Shown piece after piece: positions 24,147 through 35,762 of a stretch of DNA of 64,000 nucleotides. The number at the start of each line of letters is the position of its first letter. Positions within the stretch are counted from its first letter, which is position 1. Source of the stretch: Cyathus striatus (lineage: Eukaryota; Basidiomycota; Agaricomycetes; Agaricales; Nidulariaceae); assembly GCA_025738555.1 (NCBI GenBank), contig JAOVFP010000004.1:3100001-3164000 (forward strand), read 5' to 3'. The notes below the pieces were generated by a model. It was not told where the DNA came from. It ran no database searches and was given only the letters and a program-made list of their open reading frames with translations. A program made the translations under genes and the position numbers.

Positions 24147-25709
24147 TCAAACGATAACAGGCTGGATGAACGAGAGTAGATGAGCGGGCAGCGGCGGAGA
24201 AGTCGGGAACAACAGCAAGCGAGAAGGATAAACCCCACGAGATGGATCATCTGCAGGATTTTGCTTCGTCGAAATCCACTTGGGTATCAAGTGAATATCG
24301 TATGCGGTGCATATCGAAAGAATCTCCTGCAAGATGATACTCTCATGGGGGTTCCGCGCGGATTTGGAGTGGAGGGAACCCACGACCCCGCCGTTATCCG
24401 AGCGCAACGTGATATCAGCCGACCGATAACCAGCGGCAGCCAGCGTTCGCAAGCCCAACTCTACTGCAACCATCTCTGACCAGCTTGTGTCGCGGCCTTC
24501 TTTCTTCCATCCCGGGATCAGCTTCCATGCATGCCAGCGCCCATTACTGATGAAACCGATGCCGATCCTGGACGCATCCACAAAAATCTCACAGGCTACT
24601 CGCCGAGTGGAAGTTTCAGCCGGTAGGGGCAGATTGTTGGACATCTGCGGGGACCTCCAGCTCAAAAGAAGATACTTCTGTAGGTCTGTGCGTTGCCTAC
24701 GTGTAGTTCTGTGAGCGCGTGTACACAACGCGCGGACCCGATCCAGTTCTCTGGTATTGCTCGGATCGTGAGCAGCAGCCATAAGGGCCTTCAAGGTTTC
24801 TAGATCTTGAGGGCCATCGTCGTCTTCCAGAGATGAGGCGGAATAAGGTATTAGTGATAGCGAGACTGAGGCTGCTGAGGATGAGGATGAAGATGCAGAA
24901 GAATCGTTTGATGATGATTCTGTTAGCGCCTCGTCATCACTTGAACTAATGTTGTTATGGGATCCTGCGGGAGATGGTGAGCGGCTTTCTGGGTACTGTC
25001 GTGCACAGCTCCAGTCACCAGAGATAGTCGAAGGAACACAAACAACTGCTGGAACGTCTGATTGTGATCCATCTGCTGTGTCATGACTATCCAAGTCTGA
25101 GGTAGCGCCAGGCGCGAGAATCTGAAGGGGGATGGGCTCCAGTAGCTCGGTGTGCTCCGCAGAATGCAAACCGGGACTACCATCGCTAATGGATGACGCA
25201 AATAACACGCTTTGCATCTCGACGATGCTGAAGCCCTCGGAGTTACTGTCTTCTCCATCGGAGATGAAAGGATGATCGACATGCGATACCTCACCATACG
25301 CTATCTGCAGCATAAGAAGTCTGTCCTTCGTGTCGCGCAGTTCTTCCTCTAATGCTAGAAGACGTGAGCGGTATTCCGAGTTTAAATCGAATGCCTGGTT
25401 CCTTTCACTCCTGCACTGAGCAAGTCGTTCGAGGTCGCGGTCGCGCTGGATACGCCGGCCTTCGCGAACACCATCGAGAAATCGCACAGTAATCTGCCTG
25501 TCTCGATCCTTGACAGCTTCCTGAAAAGTTGTTTCGTGATTTTGGCTAGCGGTCACAGCGTGCCCCATGAAGTCTCGGCATGTCTTGCATTCAGTAGGAT
25601 GAACGATTCCGAATGCCGGGTCGTTCTGCCATGGGTGAGGGGATGGGAGGGATGTGATTAGAGGTTCTGGAGTTCCATAGTGACTTGAGTATTCGGAGTC
25701 ACTAGACAT
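24147..25709 (-). CDS. Coiled-coil protein with retroelement-type RNase H domain
   Basis: A single uninterrupted frame of about 520 codons from the Met of MSSDSEYSSHYGTPEPL. An upstream in-frame Met at 25839-25841 is less likely. A short Cys/His segment (ECKTCRDFMGHAV) comes first, then a charged coiled coil (DRDRQITVRFLDGVREGRRI, later LALEEELRDTKDRLLMLQ), then a long acidic Ser-rich linker. The C-terminal 170 residues are an RNase H fold: EIFVDASRIGIGF (first Asp), SWSEMVAVELGLRTL (Glu), ITLRSDNGGVVGSL (Asp) and KQNPADDPSRGVY (last Asp). This is the RNase H type of reverse-transcribing elements, but I find no reverse transcriptase, integrase, recombinase or long terminal repeat around it. 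It is either a remnant that kept its frame or a domesticated gene. No intron is seen, unlike the neighbours. Confidence 0.62.
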   Translation of the reverse strand: MSSDSEYSSHYGTPEPLITSLPSPHPWQNDPAFGIVHPTECKTCRDFMGHAVTASQNHETTFQEAVKDRDRQITVRFLDGVREGRRIQRDRDLERLAQCRSERNQAFDLNSEYRSRLLALEEELRDTKDRLLMLQIAYGEVSHVDHPFISDGEDSNSEGFSIVEMQSVLFASSISDGSPGLHSAEHTELLEPIPLQILAPGATSDLDSHDTADGSQSDVPAVVCVPSTISGDWSCARQYPESRSPSPAGSHNNISSSDDEALTESSSNDSSASSSSSSAASVSLSLIPYSASSLEDDDGPQDLETLKALMAAAHDPSNTRELDRVRALCTRAHRTTRRQRTDLQKYLLLSWRSPQMSNNLPLPAETSTRRVACEIFVDASRIGIGFISNGRWHAWKLIPGWKKEGRDTSWSEMVAVELGLRTLAAAGYRSADITLRSDNGGVVGSLHSKSARNPHESIILQEILSICTAYDIHLIPKWISTKQNPADDPSRGVYPSRLLLFPTSPPLPAHLLSFIQPVIV

Positions 25710-25841
25710 GGGATAAATCTTCCTGAAAGGAGCGGGGATACGGGTTAAATATGAATCTGGGGAAGATAAGCAGCCTTGACACAAAGTATGTCGAAGCACT
25801 GGATGAAAAAGAGTAAAAAATCTGCCTATATAACTGGACAT

Positions 25842-26962
25842 AAATCCTCACGTACGAAGAGCAGTGTGATATAGAAGGCGGATTTATTTCTGTGGTTGGG
25901 GGGAGCGAGAGGAATATATGACAGCGAAAGGAATGATAAACGCTGCTCATGTATAGTCTTGCTCTCTATGCATGGTTATTGAATAGAGGGTATGCTGAGT
26001 AGTCAATGGACCATGCGCCCTCAATGAGGTTCTTCCAAAAGCATGGTTCGCTGCGGATCCTGATTTGTCCATTTCCGAAGCGCTCAACAGCTACTTGTCT
26101 TGTGGATCCCTGATGCCTACCGGGAAGCCCTGTGTTTAACGCCTTCAACAGCACTGCGAACAGTCCAAAATGAACAAAACGAAGCCTGCAGAGTGGAAAG
26201 TGTGTTCTTCTACTGCGTATCCCGCATCATGCTAGAGTAAACTCCTGTCCAATAATGCTCCCCACTAAACGCATTCTTCACTGTGCGCCCACAACGGATT
26301 ACATTATGACCACCGAATGACACCTGTCAAAGTTCACTGGGATGCAATTACCTATCCAGTCTCCTGGGCGTCTTCAAGTTGCCGCCCAGTAGAAGTGTCG
26401 AGGATTGGTCGAGTCAAAGTCCGCAACGAGAACAATATCTGTAGTTATAAGCAAGTCAATAAACTTCGGAGAGAAGTTGACTACGGGTAAAAGCATTCAC
26501 GGAAGAAAAACGTACGTTCAAGTAAAGTAGTATTCCCGTTAAAAGTTAAAACCCCCTCCTCAAAACTCCGCAGTTACCCGAGCATCTTCATATCTTATAA
26601 TATGCGTTGGACGACGGTCGAAAGTAGGATATGTAGCATAATTGCGTTGTTTGTTATTAGCTGTAGGCGTTTGGGAATGGGGCAGGTTGAACTGAAATGT
26701 GCTGGAAATTAGCGCTGAACAGTTTTTTGTTTCGTGTCACTCAAACTGTCACGCATGCATTTTATCACGTGACTGTATGACCAAGTACGCGCCTTCAGCG
26801 CGTGTTTGTAATACTCGTATATATAAAGTAAAGGCGTTCCTCGATGCTACTTTATTTTCGCTGCGTATAATAATATATCCAAGGTTTCACATTTTTAGAG
26901 TCCAACTCTGAAATCTGAGAGCTGAATTATACGTGAGTTCTATTTAGGTTTCCGTAAAGTAT
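25842..26962. other. Intergenic region
   Basis: Lies between the 5' end of the RNase H-type gene and the 3' end of the ureohydrolase gene. Short frames only, and nothing recognisable. Confidence 0.4.
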
Positions 26963-28754
26963 TTAAAACAATAAATCTTCCTTCCTAAAAGGACCCACAT
27001 GCGGCTTTGGTGGTTCATCTAGCTGAAGCATATTCAAGAAATCGTGAACGATGTCAGCAGCAGCAATCCCAGTTATATCAGCTAATAAAAAGAATTAGTC
27101 ATCTTGGACAGTAGCTGTGTTTTTATTACGTACCATGATCATAGGCAGGTGCAACCTCCACAATATCTGCTCCACTGTGTTTATGCTAAGTATTAAAATG
27201 GCGAATAAACCGTTCAACTACTTACACAAAGTTCAGTCCTGCGAGACCACGAATAATACGCTTGACCTCTCGTGTAGTCCATCCTCCCGCCTCAGGTGTT
27301 CCAGCTAAGACATCATGTCAGTTAGATGACTATGAGGTGATCACGAACAGAACTTACTTGCTGGCGCCAATCCAGGATCTAGAAATGCGGACGATATGAG
27401 AAAGAAATAATGCAACTAATTTTATGTCGTACCAATAACGTCAATATCCAAACTAGTAAAATAATAAGTCATCCAGTTGCTCGCTGAGCAAGATACAAGT
27501 TTATTTACCTGAGATATACCGGACTATTTCCAATCCTCTCACGAATCTTTTGTACTACACGCGTAATACCATAATCGTCTATATCGTCTGTACTTATAAC
27601 TTGGAAGCCGACGGTATCATCGTGTTCGATATCCCCGGCACCCTAAAATATATCAGATTTAGTCACACATACAAAGACATCCCATATACCTCCATCTGGC
27701 ATCTAATGCCAGCATGAATACTTGTATTGGTCATTAAGTTTTCCCTTGCTGCAATTGCGAAGAAACTCCCGTGAGTGATTTCTTCCTGAGCTGTTGTCCC
27801 TCTTGGCGCCCATGTATCTGGAAATTAATTATATCTTAAATATATTCTACCATAGCAAACTGACATACCTAAATGAGCATCGAAGTGTATTACCTGTATT
27901 TTAAAAAATTACCAATTAGCATCCAATCCATATGTCCACGTACTGAAACGGGACCATAAACTTTGTGAAGGGACCGTAATATTGGAAGTACCTAAATAAA
28001 GATCAAATTACCCTGATGACTACTATCTACCGGGAGAATAAGCTTACAATAGTATGGTCACCTCCCAAAGTGATAATACGCGGGTGCTCTTTTCCATCTT
28101 TAGCTAGGGACGCAGTGCGGGATTTATAGCTTGGAGAGATTCCTCCTTTTACTGGCCTCTCCAATAGAGTGGAATACGCAACTTCCATTTGGTCAATCGC
28201 TTTCGCATTGTCGTAAGCGGATAGTGGTACCTGATAGTAATGAATAACAGTAAGATAGCTTCTACCACACTTCGACGAAGGAAGTAAGTTACTCACATCA
28301 CCACAGTCCAACATAAGAGCCCCTAAACCATATGGACTATTACCCCACGTTAACGTGTATCCTCTCGAACTCTGTCTCCTTGACCCATGGCGAATAGCAG
28401 CAGGTCCAAAGCGAGCACCTAGTCCGCAGTCAGACGAAATCAACAGCGTGAGATTGACATTATATTAACTGGCTCACCTGGACGATATGACGTTGTGGTG
28501 TCAAATGGGAAGCCAATCAACCCAATATCAAATGGCTTCGAAGCGTCCTCGAGACATCTTGTGTATGGCAAGTGAGAGAAGCTTAAAGGCCCCGTATATC
28601 CAAGGTCGCTCTGAGCGCCATACTTGCTGGTCCAAGGTTCCTCTGAGATGTCAATGACATTACCTATGGATGACAACCGATACTGTGCATCGAACTGATG
28701 TCCATTGACAACTGCAGAAAGCGTAAGTAGAGCGATGATCAACATGACGGTCAT
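26963..28754 (-). CDS. Secreted agmatinase-like ureohydrolase
   Basis: About ten short exons encode a complete arginase/agmatinase-fold enzyme. All manganese-binding signatures are present: ITLGGDHTI, VIHFDAHLDTWAP and SLDIDVIDPGLAP. The late acidic motif DIVEVAPAYDH is also there. Substrate-loop and early motifs include IGFPFDTTTSYRPGARFGP. The protein begins with a hydrophobic signal peptide (MTVMLIIALLTLSAVVNG), and a second Met lies three codons in. It is therefore probably secreted or vacuolar, unlike cytosolic arginase. Ureohydrolases of this group hydrolyse agmatine or related guanidines to urea and an amine. The exact substrate cannot be read. It ends KPHVGPFRKEDLLF at 26963-26965. 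It lies between the RNase H-type gene and the OPT transporter, divergent from the latter. Confidence 0.85.
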
Positions 28755-29461
28755 GCGATAGGAAACATGGGTTCTATTGTCTGACGATGTATATACTCAC
28801 TGTTATCGTTTTCTCCTTATCTTCTCTTGTCTGTATCTTTTGTTCTCGCCAAATGTCGCGGTCCGTTATCATCAGCATGATCCAAAAATACGTGTGCAGG
28901 AAGCTAATTTGGGGAAGATAAGGTGAACACGGACGCCAATTCAATTTTGGGGTTAAATAGAATATCATAAACACTTGACAATATAAGTTTATATCCAGGT
29001 TTCCACGTTACAGTTGTATCCTTTGGAGTTTGCTGTAAGCCAGGAGAGAGGAACTCTGGGCGCGTTTGTTGTGTGTGCAATTATTGAAGTTGAATTTTAC
29101 GGAAGATACCGATATTCGGAGTTTCGGGCTTCATAAATTTGTTCTCCGAACTTTATTGCCCCATGATCATCAGCTTCGGCGTTTCGGTTGAATGCCACTT
29201 GCACGGGGATAGAGAATACTCGTTCACATGGCATCTTCCCAGTTTATCTTGTTCTTCTCACTATTACTCGCACTTTTGAACCAATGATTACAGGGGCTGA
29301 TAGGACCTTACGAAAGAATCTCACTTTTCCATTCTCGAATGGAATATGCTCGGTTCAAGAACTCGTAGTCGTTTCGATAAGGCATATATGTATTTGTGGA
29401 AACGCATTCATCTGCTCAGGCTATAGTTACCTCTTTTCTGCTGCTCACTCGGTCAACTGCA
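28755..29461. other. Bidirectional promoter region, ureohydrolase and OPT transporter
   Basis: Shared 700-bp upstream region of two divergent genes. No specific operator can be assigned. Confidence 0.45.
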
Positions 29462-32400
29462 ATGGCCAACTTTGAAGCTGAGACTTTTCCAGAGGTTCCG
29501 TCCTCCAAAGCTGCAGACCCAGCCCGCATGCAGCAATATGACAGTTATAACGAGAAAGATAAATCAGGAGATTTATCTGAGATTGTAAGCACAGTAGAAT
29601 CGGAGTCTCTTGATGGAAAAGTCATTCAGAAGGATGAAGACGTCGCAGTCGAGGTATGTCCCGGTATCCTCGTATTCCATTATTCTGTCACTCATGTTTA
29701 TACTTAGATTATTTCATCTCAAGATGATCCAACTTTACCTGTTTTAACTATTCGAACAGTCATCCTGGGCGTTGGATTAAGCGCCTTCGCCTCGGTGAGC
29801 CTTCTTTCCCAGTGTTCCGCGTGCTAGGTGCTTATGCCTTGGTCTCAAATAGGTCCTTGGCACTATATATACGTTTAAGCCTCAAAATGCTAGCGTATCT
29901 CAACTGTTTTGCCTAATTATAGCATATGTATTGGGTACTGCGATGGCAGGCGAGTTCAATCAATCTAACTGTGACCTTTTTATCAACTCTTCTCCAGTGG
30001 CCTTGCCTAGCCATGGATATTGGCACTACCTTAATCCTGGGCCATTTAATATCAAGTAAGCCTCGAACGTTAGATTTTGATTGGTCTCCTTTCTAACTAA
30101 GTTAGGGAACATACCGCAATTGTCATCATGTCATCCACTGCCGCAACCGTCGCTGTCGCCATGGAGGTCATCGCTGCTCTAGGTGTGCACCCAGATTTTA
30201 TGAAGAAACGACACTCGCTCATTGCCCGTGATGCAAGATTTGTTCTATGACTTACGCCTAAATAGTGCAGTTGCTGTTTTCTCTATATTCGCAACTCAAA
30301 TGTTAGGTGAGTAATCTTTGCAATTTACGGTTGTTAAATCTCATATCAATCATTGTACTAGGTTATGGACTTGCGGGACTTCGTAAGTACGACTTATATT
30401 TTTATCTATCTACTTAATGAATGTTTGTAGTTCGGAATTTCCTTGTGTACCCGACATAGTGAGTTACATATTTCTTCATTGGGATCCTTTTAACAAGATA
30501 TCACAAGTGCTTTTTACCCCGGATATATCTCCGTAGTTAACTTGCTACAGAGTTTGCACTTCGGTGGAGCGCTGAATGCTGAGAGACGCAAGTTCTTCTG
30601 GATTGTTGTAAGTTGAATAACCTTTGATGACGAATTTATATTTAAAAACATAGTTCGCCGCTATATTTTTCTGGGAATGGATTCCACAATACGCATTCCC
30701 ATTACTAACAGCGATCTCTGTAATTTGCCTTGCTGACAACGGACGGCATGACTTTGTCCGCAATCTTTTCGGCGCTGGCTCAAGCAATGAAGGCATCGGT
30801 CTTCTATCGTTCAGTACCTCCTGGACCCTCATCACTCAAGGTAGCCCACTTGTCTGGCCATTACGGACTCGTACGTTTCACATTGCATTTCAATATTTAT
30901 CTCAATTGATTGATTTTTAAAAGAAATTAACTCGTTCAGTGAGTACTTCATTGACTCAGCTGAAGTGTCCATACCTTAACCGTCTTTAAGTTGGAATGGG
31001 CTTGGGATATATCGTTCTAACAACAGCATATTATGGGAATGTGTTTAATGGTCGTGATATCACGTTCATGTCTACCAGTCTATTCGGAGATGACGGGAAC
31101 ATATATAACCAAAGTGCCGTTATTGGGCCTGACTTCAAGCTTAACAGAGATGCATTGGAAACTGTCGGTCTTCCGCGGTATACTACAACTTACGCTATTT
31201 CACAACTGTGCTATAATCTTTCTCTTGGAGCTGCGTTTACGTCTCTGGTCTTGTGGCATTGGAAGGATCTGAGGAAAGGTGAGTATATATATATTCATTA
31301 TTACGATTAGGAATGGCCAGTCAACTTAATCTATAGCCTTCGGCGGAATGAGGTTTATGCGTAATAGACACGAGGACATCGATGATCCCCACTACAAGGG
31401 TGAGGATTAACTTTAATTGAAAAATTGAACATATACCAATTTATCTCCTACACAGAAATGCGAAAGTACCGTACGTTTATGTTCTTTGCAATTGTATAAG
31501 ATACTTTTCCTAATGCGTTAACAACAGCGGAAGTACCTCAATGGGTATACGCACTCCTATTTGTTGTTTCCCTGGGTGTTGGGATAGGATGTAGTTATGC
31601 AGGCCCGCATGGCACGGTGCTAATTCCTGCTTGGAGCATTCTCATCTTTACCGGTATGAATGGTACTCCCCGATCCCTTATCCTATTCTCATATGCATTG
31701 TAGTATTCAGCTGTTTCATCGCGATCGTGTTAGGTTTCAGTGCGTCCTTCTATGTAGGGCATAGATGAAAAGTACTTACTCCTCTTCAATGTAGTAACTG
31801 CAACAACTGGTAAGGCAGTCGACCATCTTTACTAATGCCACTTTAAGCATAATGATCTCAGGTTTTAACATATCCGTGAAGTATGCAGTTCAGATTATTG
31901 CAGCATTCCTTCATCCAGGCCAGCCAATGTGCGTGCACACACACTCTTATTAGATGCGTGGTTCCGTAACATATTTTCAGTCCTGTCATGTACGCAAATC
32001 TGTTTGGGAACAGCACTTCGTTCCAAACGTTATACATGCTGCAAGGTAAGAGTGGTATGATCGCATCATTGATCCTACTAACATATGTATTACTATCAGA
32101 TCTGAAGCTCGGGCAGTATACAAAGCTTCCCCCAAGATGGACATTCGCGTCCCAAATGGTGCTCATTGAAAATCTGCTTCCATTCACGAGGTATTCTGAT
32201 CGATATTTGTTAAACAGGCTGGCTCAATCGTAGGATCCATTTTCAACTACACAAGTAGGCCGTTCTTTTCCATGGGCCGTAGCAGCCGCTGACCTTTTTA
32301 GTGATGAGGACCATCATCACCAACAACAGAGAAGTACTCAAAGATCCAGTCGGTACTCGTGTGGTATGTGATCCATCTGCCATTGTCATACGCTTCAAAG

Positions 32401-33023
32401 TCTAAATCTTGGATTGTAGTGGAGCGGGTGGATCATTCAGCAATACAACTCAGCTTCAGTAGCTATGGGTGCGCTTGGTAAAGAATTATTCTCTATCGGC
32501 AAACCCGCCGGATACTGGATCATTCCATTTGCCACGTAAGATTCTCTTTATCATGGGTATGAATGAATTCAAGACTGACATTCTTTGAAGGTTCCTGGGC
32601 CTTTTCACTCCGATCCCATTTTGGATCGTCTACAAGTTGTCCAAACGAGATAGCACGTTAGCCAAGGTCATGAAGTACATCAACGTACCAATCGTCACTT
32701 CATATATAGGATTCCTTCCGTATTCCGTTAACGGCCAGTGGTGGTCCTGCGTCGTAATTGGGTTTGCCTCTCAGTGGTGGTTAAGAACGAGAAAGCCGCG
32801 CTGGTTCATTAAAGTACGTCGTCGACCAATACTCATGAAACCCCCACTGACGAGTTCCCAGTATAACTATCTCCTCTCGGCTGCTCTCGATGGAGGAAGC
32901 CAGGTTATCCTGTTCATCCTTAGCTTTGCCGTCTTCGGAGCCAGCGGTAATGCAGTCGATTTCCCGACATGGTGGGGTAATAGCGCAACACTCAGTGTGG
33001 ACCGTTGCAAAGCAGTAGAATGA
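29462..33023 (+). CDS. OPT-family oligopeptide transporter
   Basis: A gene of many very short exons encoding a polytopic membrane protein of about 750 residues. The soluble N-terminus is MANFEAETFPEVPSSKAADP. The OPT hallmark HYLNPGPFNIKEHTAIVIMS is present. Membrane segments include TVILGVGLSAFASVLGTIYT, YGLAGLLRNFLVYP, GAAFTSLVLWHW, WVYALLFVVSLGVGIG and FLGLFTPIPFWIVYKL. The loop GPHGTVLIPAWSILIF and the late segment VTSYIGFLPYSVNGQWW are also typical. One intron uses a GC donor (ATGGCAG/gcgagt). OPT proteins import tri- to hexapeptides or glutathione, or metal chelates, with protons across the plasma membrane. The 3' end lies 80 bp from the convergent UGT gene, but nothing in the sequence links it to terpenoid export. 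Confidence 0.88.
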
Positions 33024-33102
33024 TCTCCATACAAATGCCATTCTAACCTGAGCGTGTGTTATACATGTAATATAGGGTATAAATATACTGTCCTTGAAAC
33101 CT

Positions 33103-34953
33103 CTATGCCTGAGAACGAACAGACTCAATGTACTTCAACAACTTAAGCGAGTTGTCGCGTGCCTCGCCTCCCTCTTCCCAAGCGGCATCGAGCGAATCAG
33201 CCATCTTAGCCACGTTCGCGTCGATCTTGGCCCTCTCGTCCTTGTTGAAGAAAGCCCTTTGGAACACCTCCTTAGCCTCGGAGGTGACGTCCTCGATCGT
33301 CCCTGTGGGTGTCTGCCCCGTGCTAGCACGGTACTTCAACCCATACCCCAAGCGCACCTGCGACAGTTCATAACCGCATCCATACACTTGCGAGACAAGG
33401 ATGGACAGCACGGGCTGATCTGCGAAGAGTGGCCAGCAGATCATGGGTACGCGGAGGCATAGACTCTCAAGGGTACCGTTGATACCGCAGTGGGAGAGGA
33501 ACCATCCAATCACAGGGTGTGCGAGGATGTATTGCTGAGGGAGCCAGGGCCCGATGAACGTGTTCTTGTTGCCCTTCAGGTCCTCGGGGAGGGCAGCCGA
33601 GGCAGCGTCGCTCATAACTATAATGACTGGGATGTCGAGCTCTTTGAGGACGCGGAGGACAGCATACAACATCTCGATGTCGTTAGGAAGAAGGACGGAG
33701 CCAAAGGAGATCTATATGAAATTGTGAGCTACAAATATGAAAAGATATTGACGTGAGTATACGCACATAGATAGCAGACTTCTCTCCTTTCTCCTTGTGC
33801 ACCCTCTCCAAAAACGATGTAAGCCCAATAGAGTCTGACTGCTCTTTCTCCTTCTCCACAACTTCAGGAATACGCTTGGAAGTCAGAGGGCCGACAGATA
33901 GAATCTCGGCTTTCTTGGGGATGGTTTGCAGCCAGCTGCCGAAGGCATTGAGGCCTTGCCTCTCAAGTGCACCGGCGGTGGTAGTGACTAGGATATCTGC
34001 TTCGCGGATACCGTAGATCCAGTCAACGACCATAGCAACTGGAAGTAGAACGGGAGGCTAAAGAAGAACATTAGTTAGAAGTCTAGCCTTTATTGACTCA
34101 TGATTAGCCCACCTCTTGGGGGAAGCCTTCGTAGTCGCTCATGTCGGGGAACCCCGGAATGCGGATGACCTTGCCGTCCACCAGTTCAAGGTAAGCCTGT
34201 AGAACGAATACTCATTAAGCCACAGACCGGAAAAGAACAAAACGCGATGCATACCTTGTTGTTCGCCTCCATGTAGCCTAATCCTTGAGTGGACATGATC
34301 TCCTCTACATGCTTGACGTACTTGTCGGGATCGTCACGGATATAGCAAATGGGCGCCATGCTGCTGAAAGAGGGAAGTGCTACGGGAAGCCAGCATCCGA
34401 TCTTGATAGGTTTCTTCGCCGTCGAACGAACAAAGTCGAAGAAGGGGTGGATCATCGACTACAGAAAATCATTTCAATAACCTATATTTGGAATACGGTA
34501 GGAGCGGGAATGTACCTCAAGGAGAGCAAGGTCCGGCTGCCTCTCCTCGATGACCTCGAGATAGGTCTGCTGCAGCGTAGAGAGATATGATTCTGCTGGC
34601 CAGAACATATGAATTGCCGTTGGGACAATTCTACGTGTGACGTCAGTTTAGTTTCGAGAATCGAGCAACAGTTCAGATGATCACTTACTTCAGGCGGCTA
34701 CTCGCAGACGGAATTCCCTCTCCAGCCAGCTGAGTCGCAACCTCGACGATGGCTTTCTTCACTGCTGACTCGGCCGTGATAAGCACAACAGTAAGATGAA
34801 GATCTAATGCCAGAAGGCGGCATAGATACGCAATCATCGGGCGCATATGTCCTGAAAGGAAATCAGAAAAAGTCAATTCAGAGTAACGGCATAAAACATA
34901 CCCCATTCATTAGGTGGGACAGCGACAATGTGGGCTCCTTGAGTTCCAGACAT
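33103..34953 (-). CDS. UDP-glycosyltransferase (GT1)
   Basis: Starts MSGTQGAHIVAVPPNEWGHM, with the N-terminal GHMRP donor-acceptor motif and the catalytic-type His near residue 18. It has about seven exons. The C-terminal donor-binding segment runs from ISFGSVLLPNDIEMLYAVL through FIGPWLPQQYILAHPVIGWF to LSHCGINGTLES and CWPLFADQP. This is the PSPG-like box, with W-x-P-Q-x-x-x-L-x-H and the final D-Q. The rest ends KLLKYIESVRSQA at 33103. It would transfer a sugar from UDP-glucose or UDP-xylose to a hydrophobic aglycone in the cytosol. It sits 800 bp from the diterpene cyclase and is the obvious candidate for glycosylating the diterpenoid made here. In the erinacine pathway a UDP-xylosyltransferase has this role. 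Sugar specificity cannot be read from sequence. Confidence 0.88.
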
Positions 34954-35762
34954 TTTCTTTTCCGGGTGCGAGTTCTTTTGGTAGTGTGATAGTTGGTTCC
35001 ATCAAGAAACCTAGCAGCTTTTATGAAGTAAAATATCTAACCAAGCGACGAGTTTTAACGAACCTTTGGTATGATTAGCGTACGTACAGATTCCAATCGC
35101 AAGCATTTCGGCTGTGCATGATCATCGTATCAAATTGCAACTCGCGGGGTATAAGGGAATATTGGGGGAATAGGTAGGAGTGGTAGCAGGTCCGTTGGCC
35201 GTGGGCTTAGGTAAATGGAACTTTGGTAAGAGGTTGGTAGCCTTGTTTGTTCCACGTTGGTTCCAAAGACACACCAAATAACAACAACAACCATAGTTTC
35301 ACTCTTCCACTAAATCCTTCACCTACATTTCAGTGATTTCACTGGAACAAAGTCCAGAAGCGGCAGAATTCCGTCTAAATCTCGAGGACAAAAATTATGT
35401 CAAATAAAGCTGTTCGTTCCGCGTTATGAAACCGTTTTTTCCAATAACCAAGGGCCATATTCATTGTCCTATCATGGACATTCCACCGTTTTTCGCGCGT
35501 AGTGTCGTCTATCTAATGATCTACCCTTTCAGTCATTTCCGAAGTAACCAATCAGGATAAACGTGGACAGCAATGAACGCCGCCTATTTCGTAGCCACGA
35601 TTGCTTAGTTTACTTATCCTCCGGTCAACATAGCATCGTGACACCATACATCTGCGTTTAACATGCATAGTAAAACCGATGCCGGAGAGATCAGACATAT
35701 TTATAATCCCAAGCTTGTGCGGAAATCTCATTCCTACCTTAAACCACCCACTCCACTTCACT
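34954..35762. other. Bidirectional promoter, UGT and diterpene cyclase
   Basis: About 800 bp between two divergent cluster genes. A TTTATAAT motif at 35699-35706 lies about 60 bp before the cyclase start and may be its TATA element. No pathway-factor site can be defined. Confidence 0.4.

Noticed and set aside
24487..25297. Secondary frames inside the RNase H-type gene
   Set aside because: They overlap the long frame with its conserved RNase H residues and are shadows.
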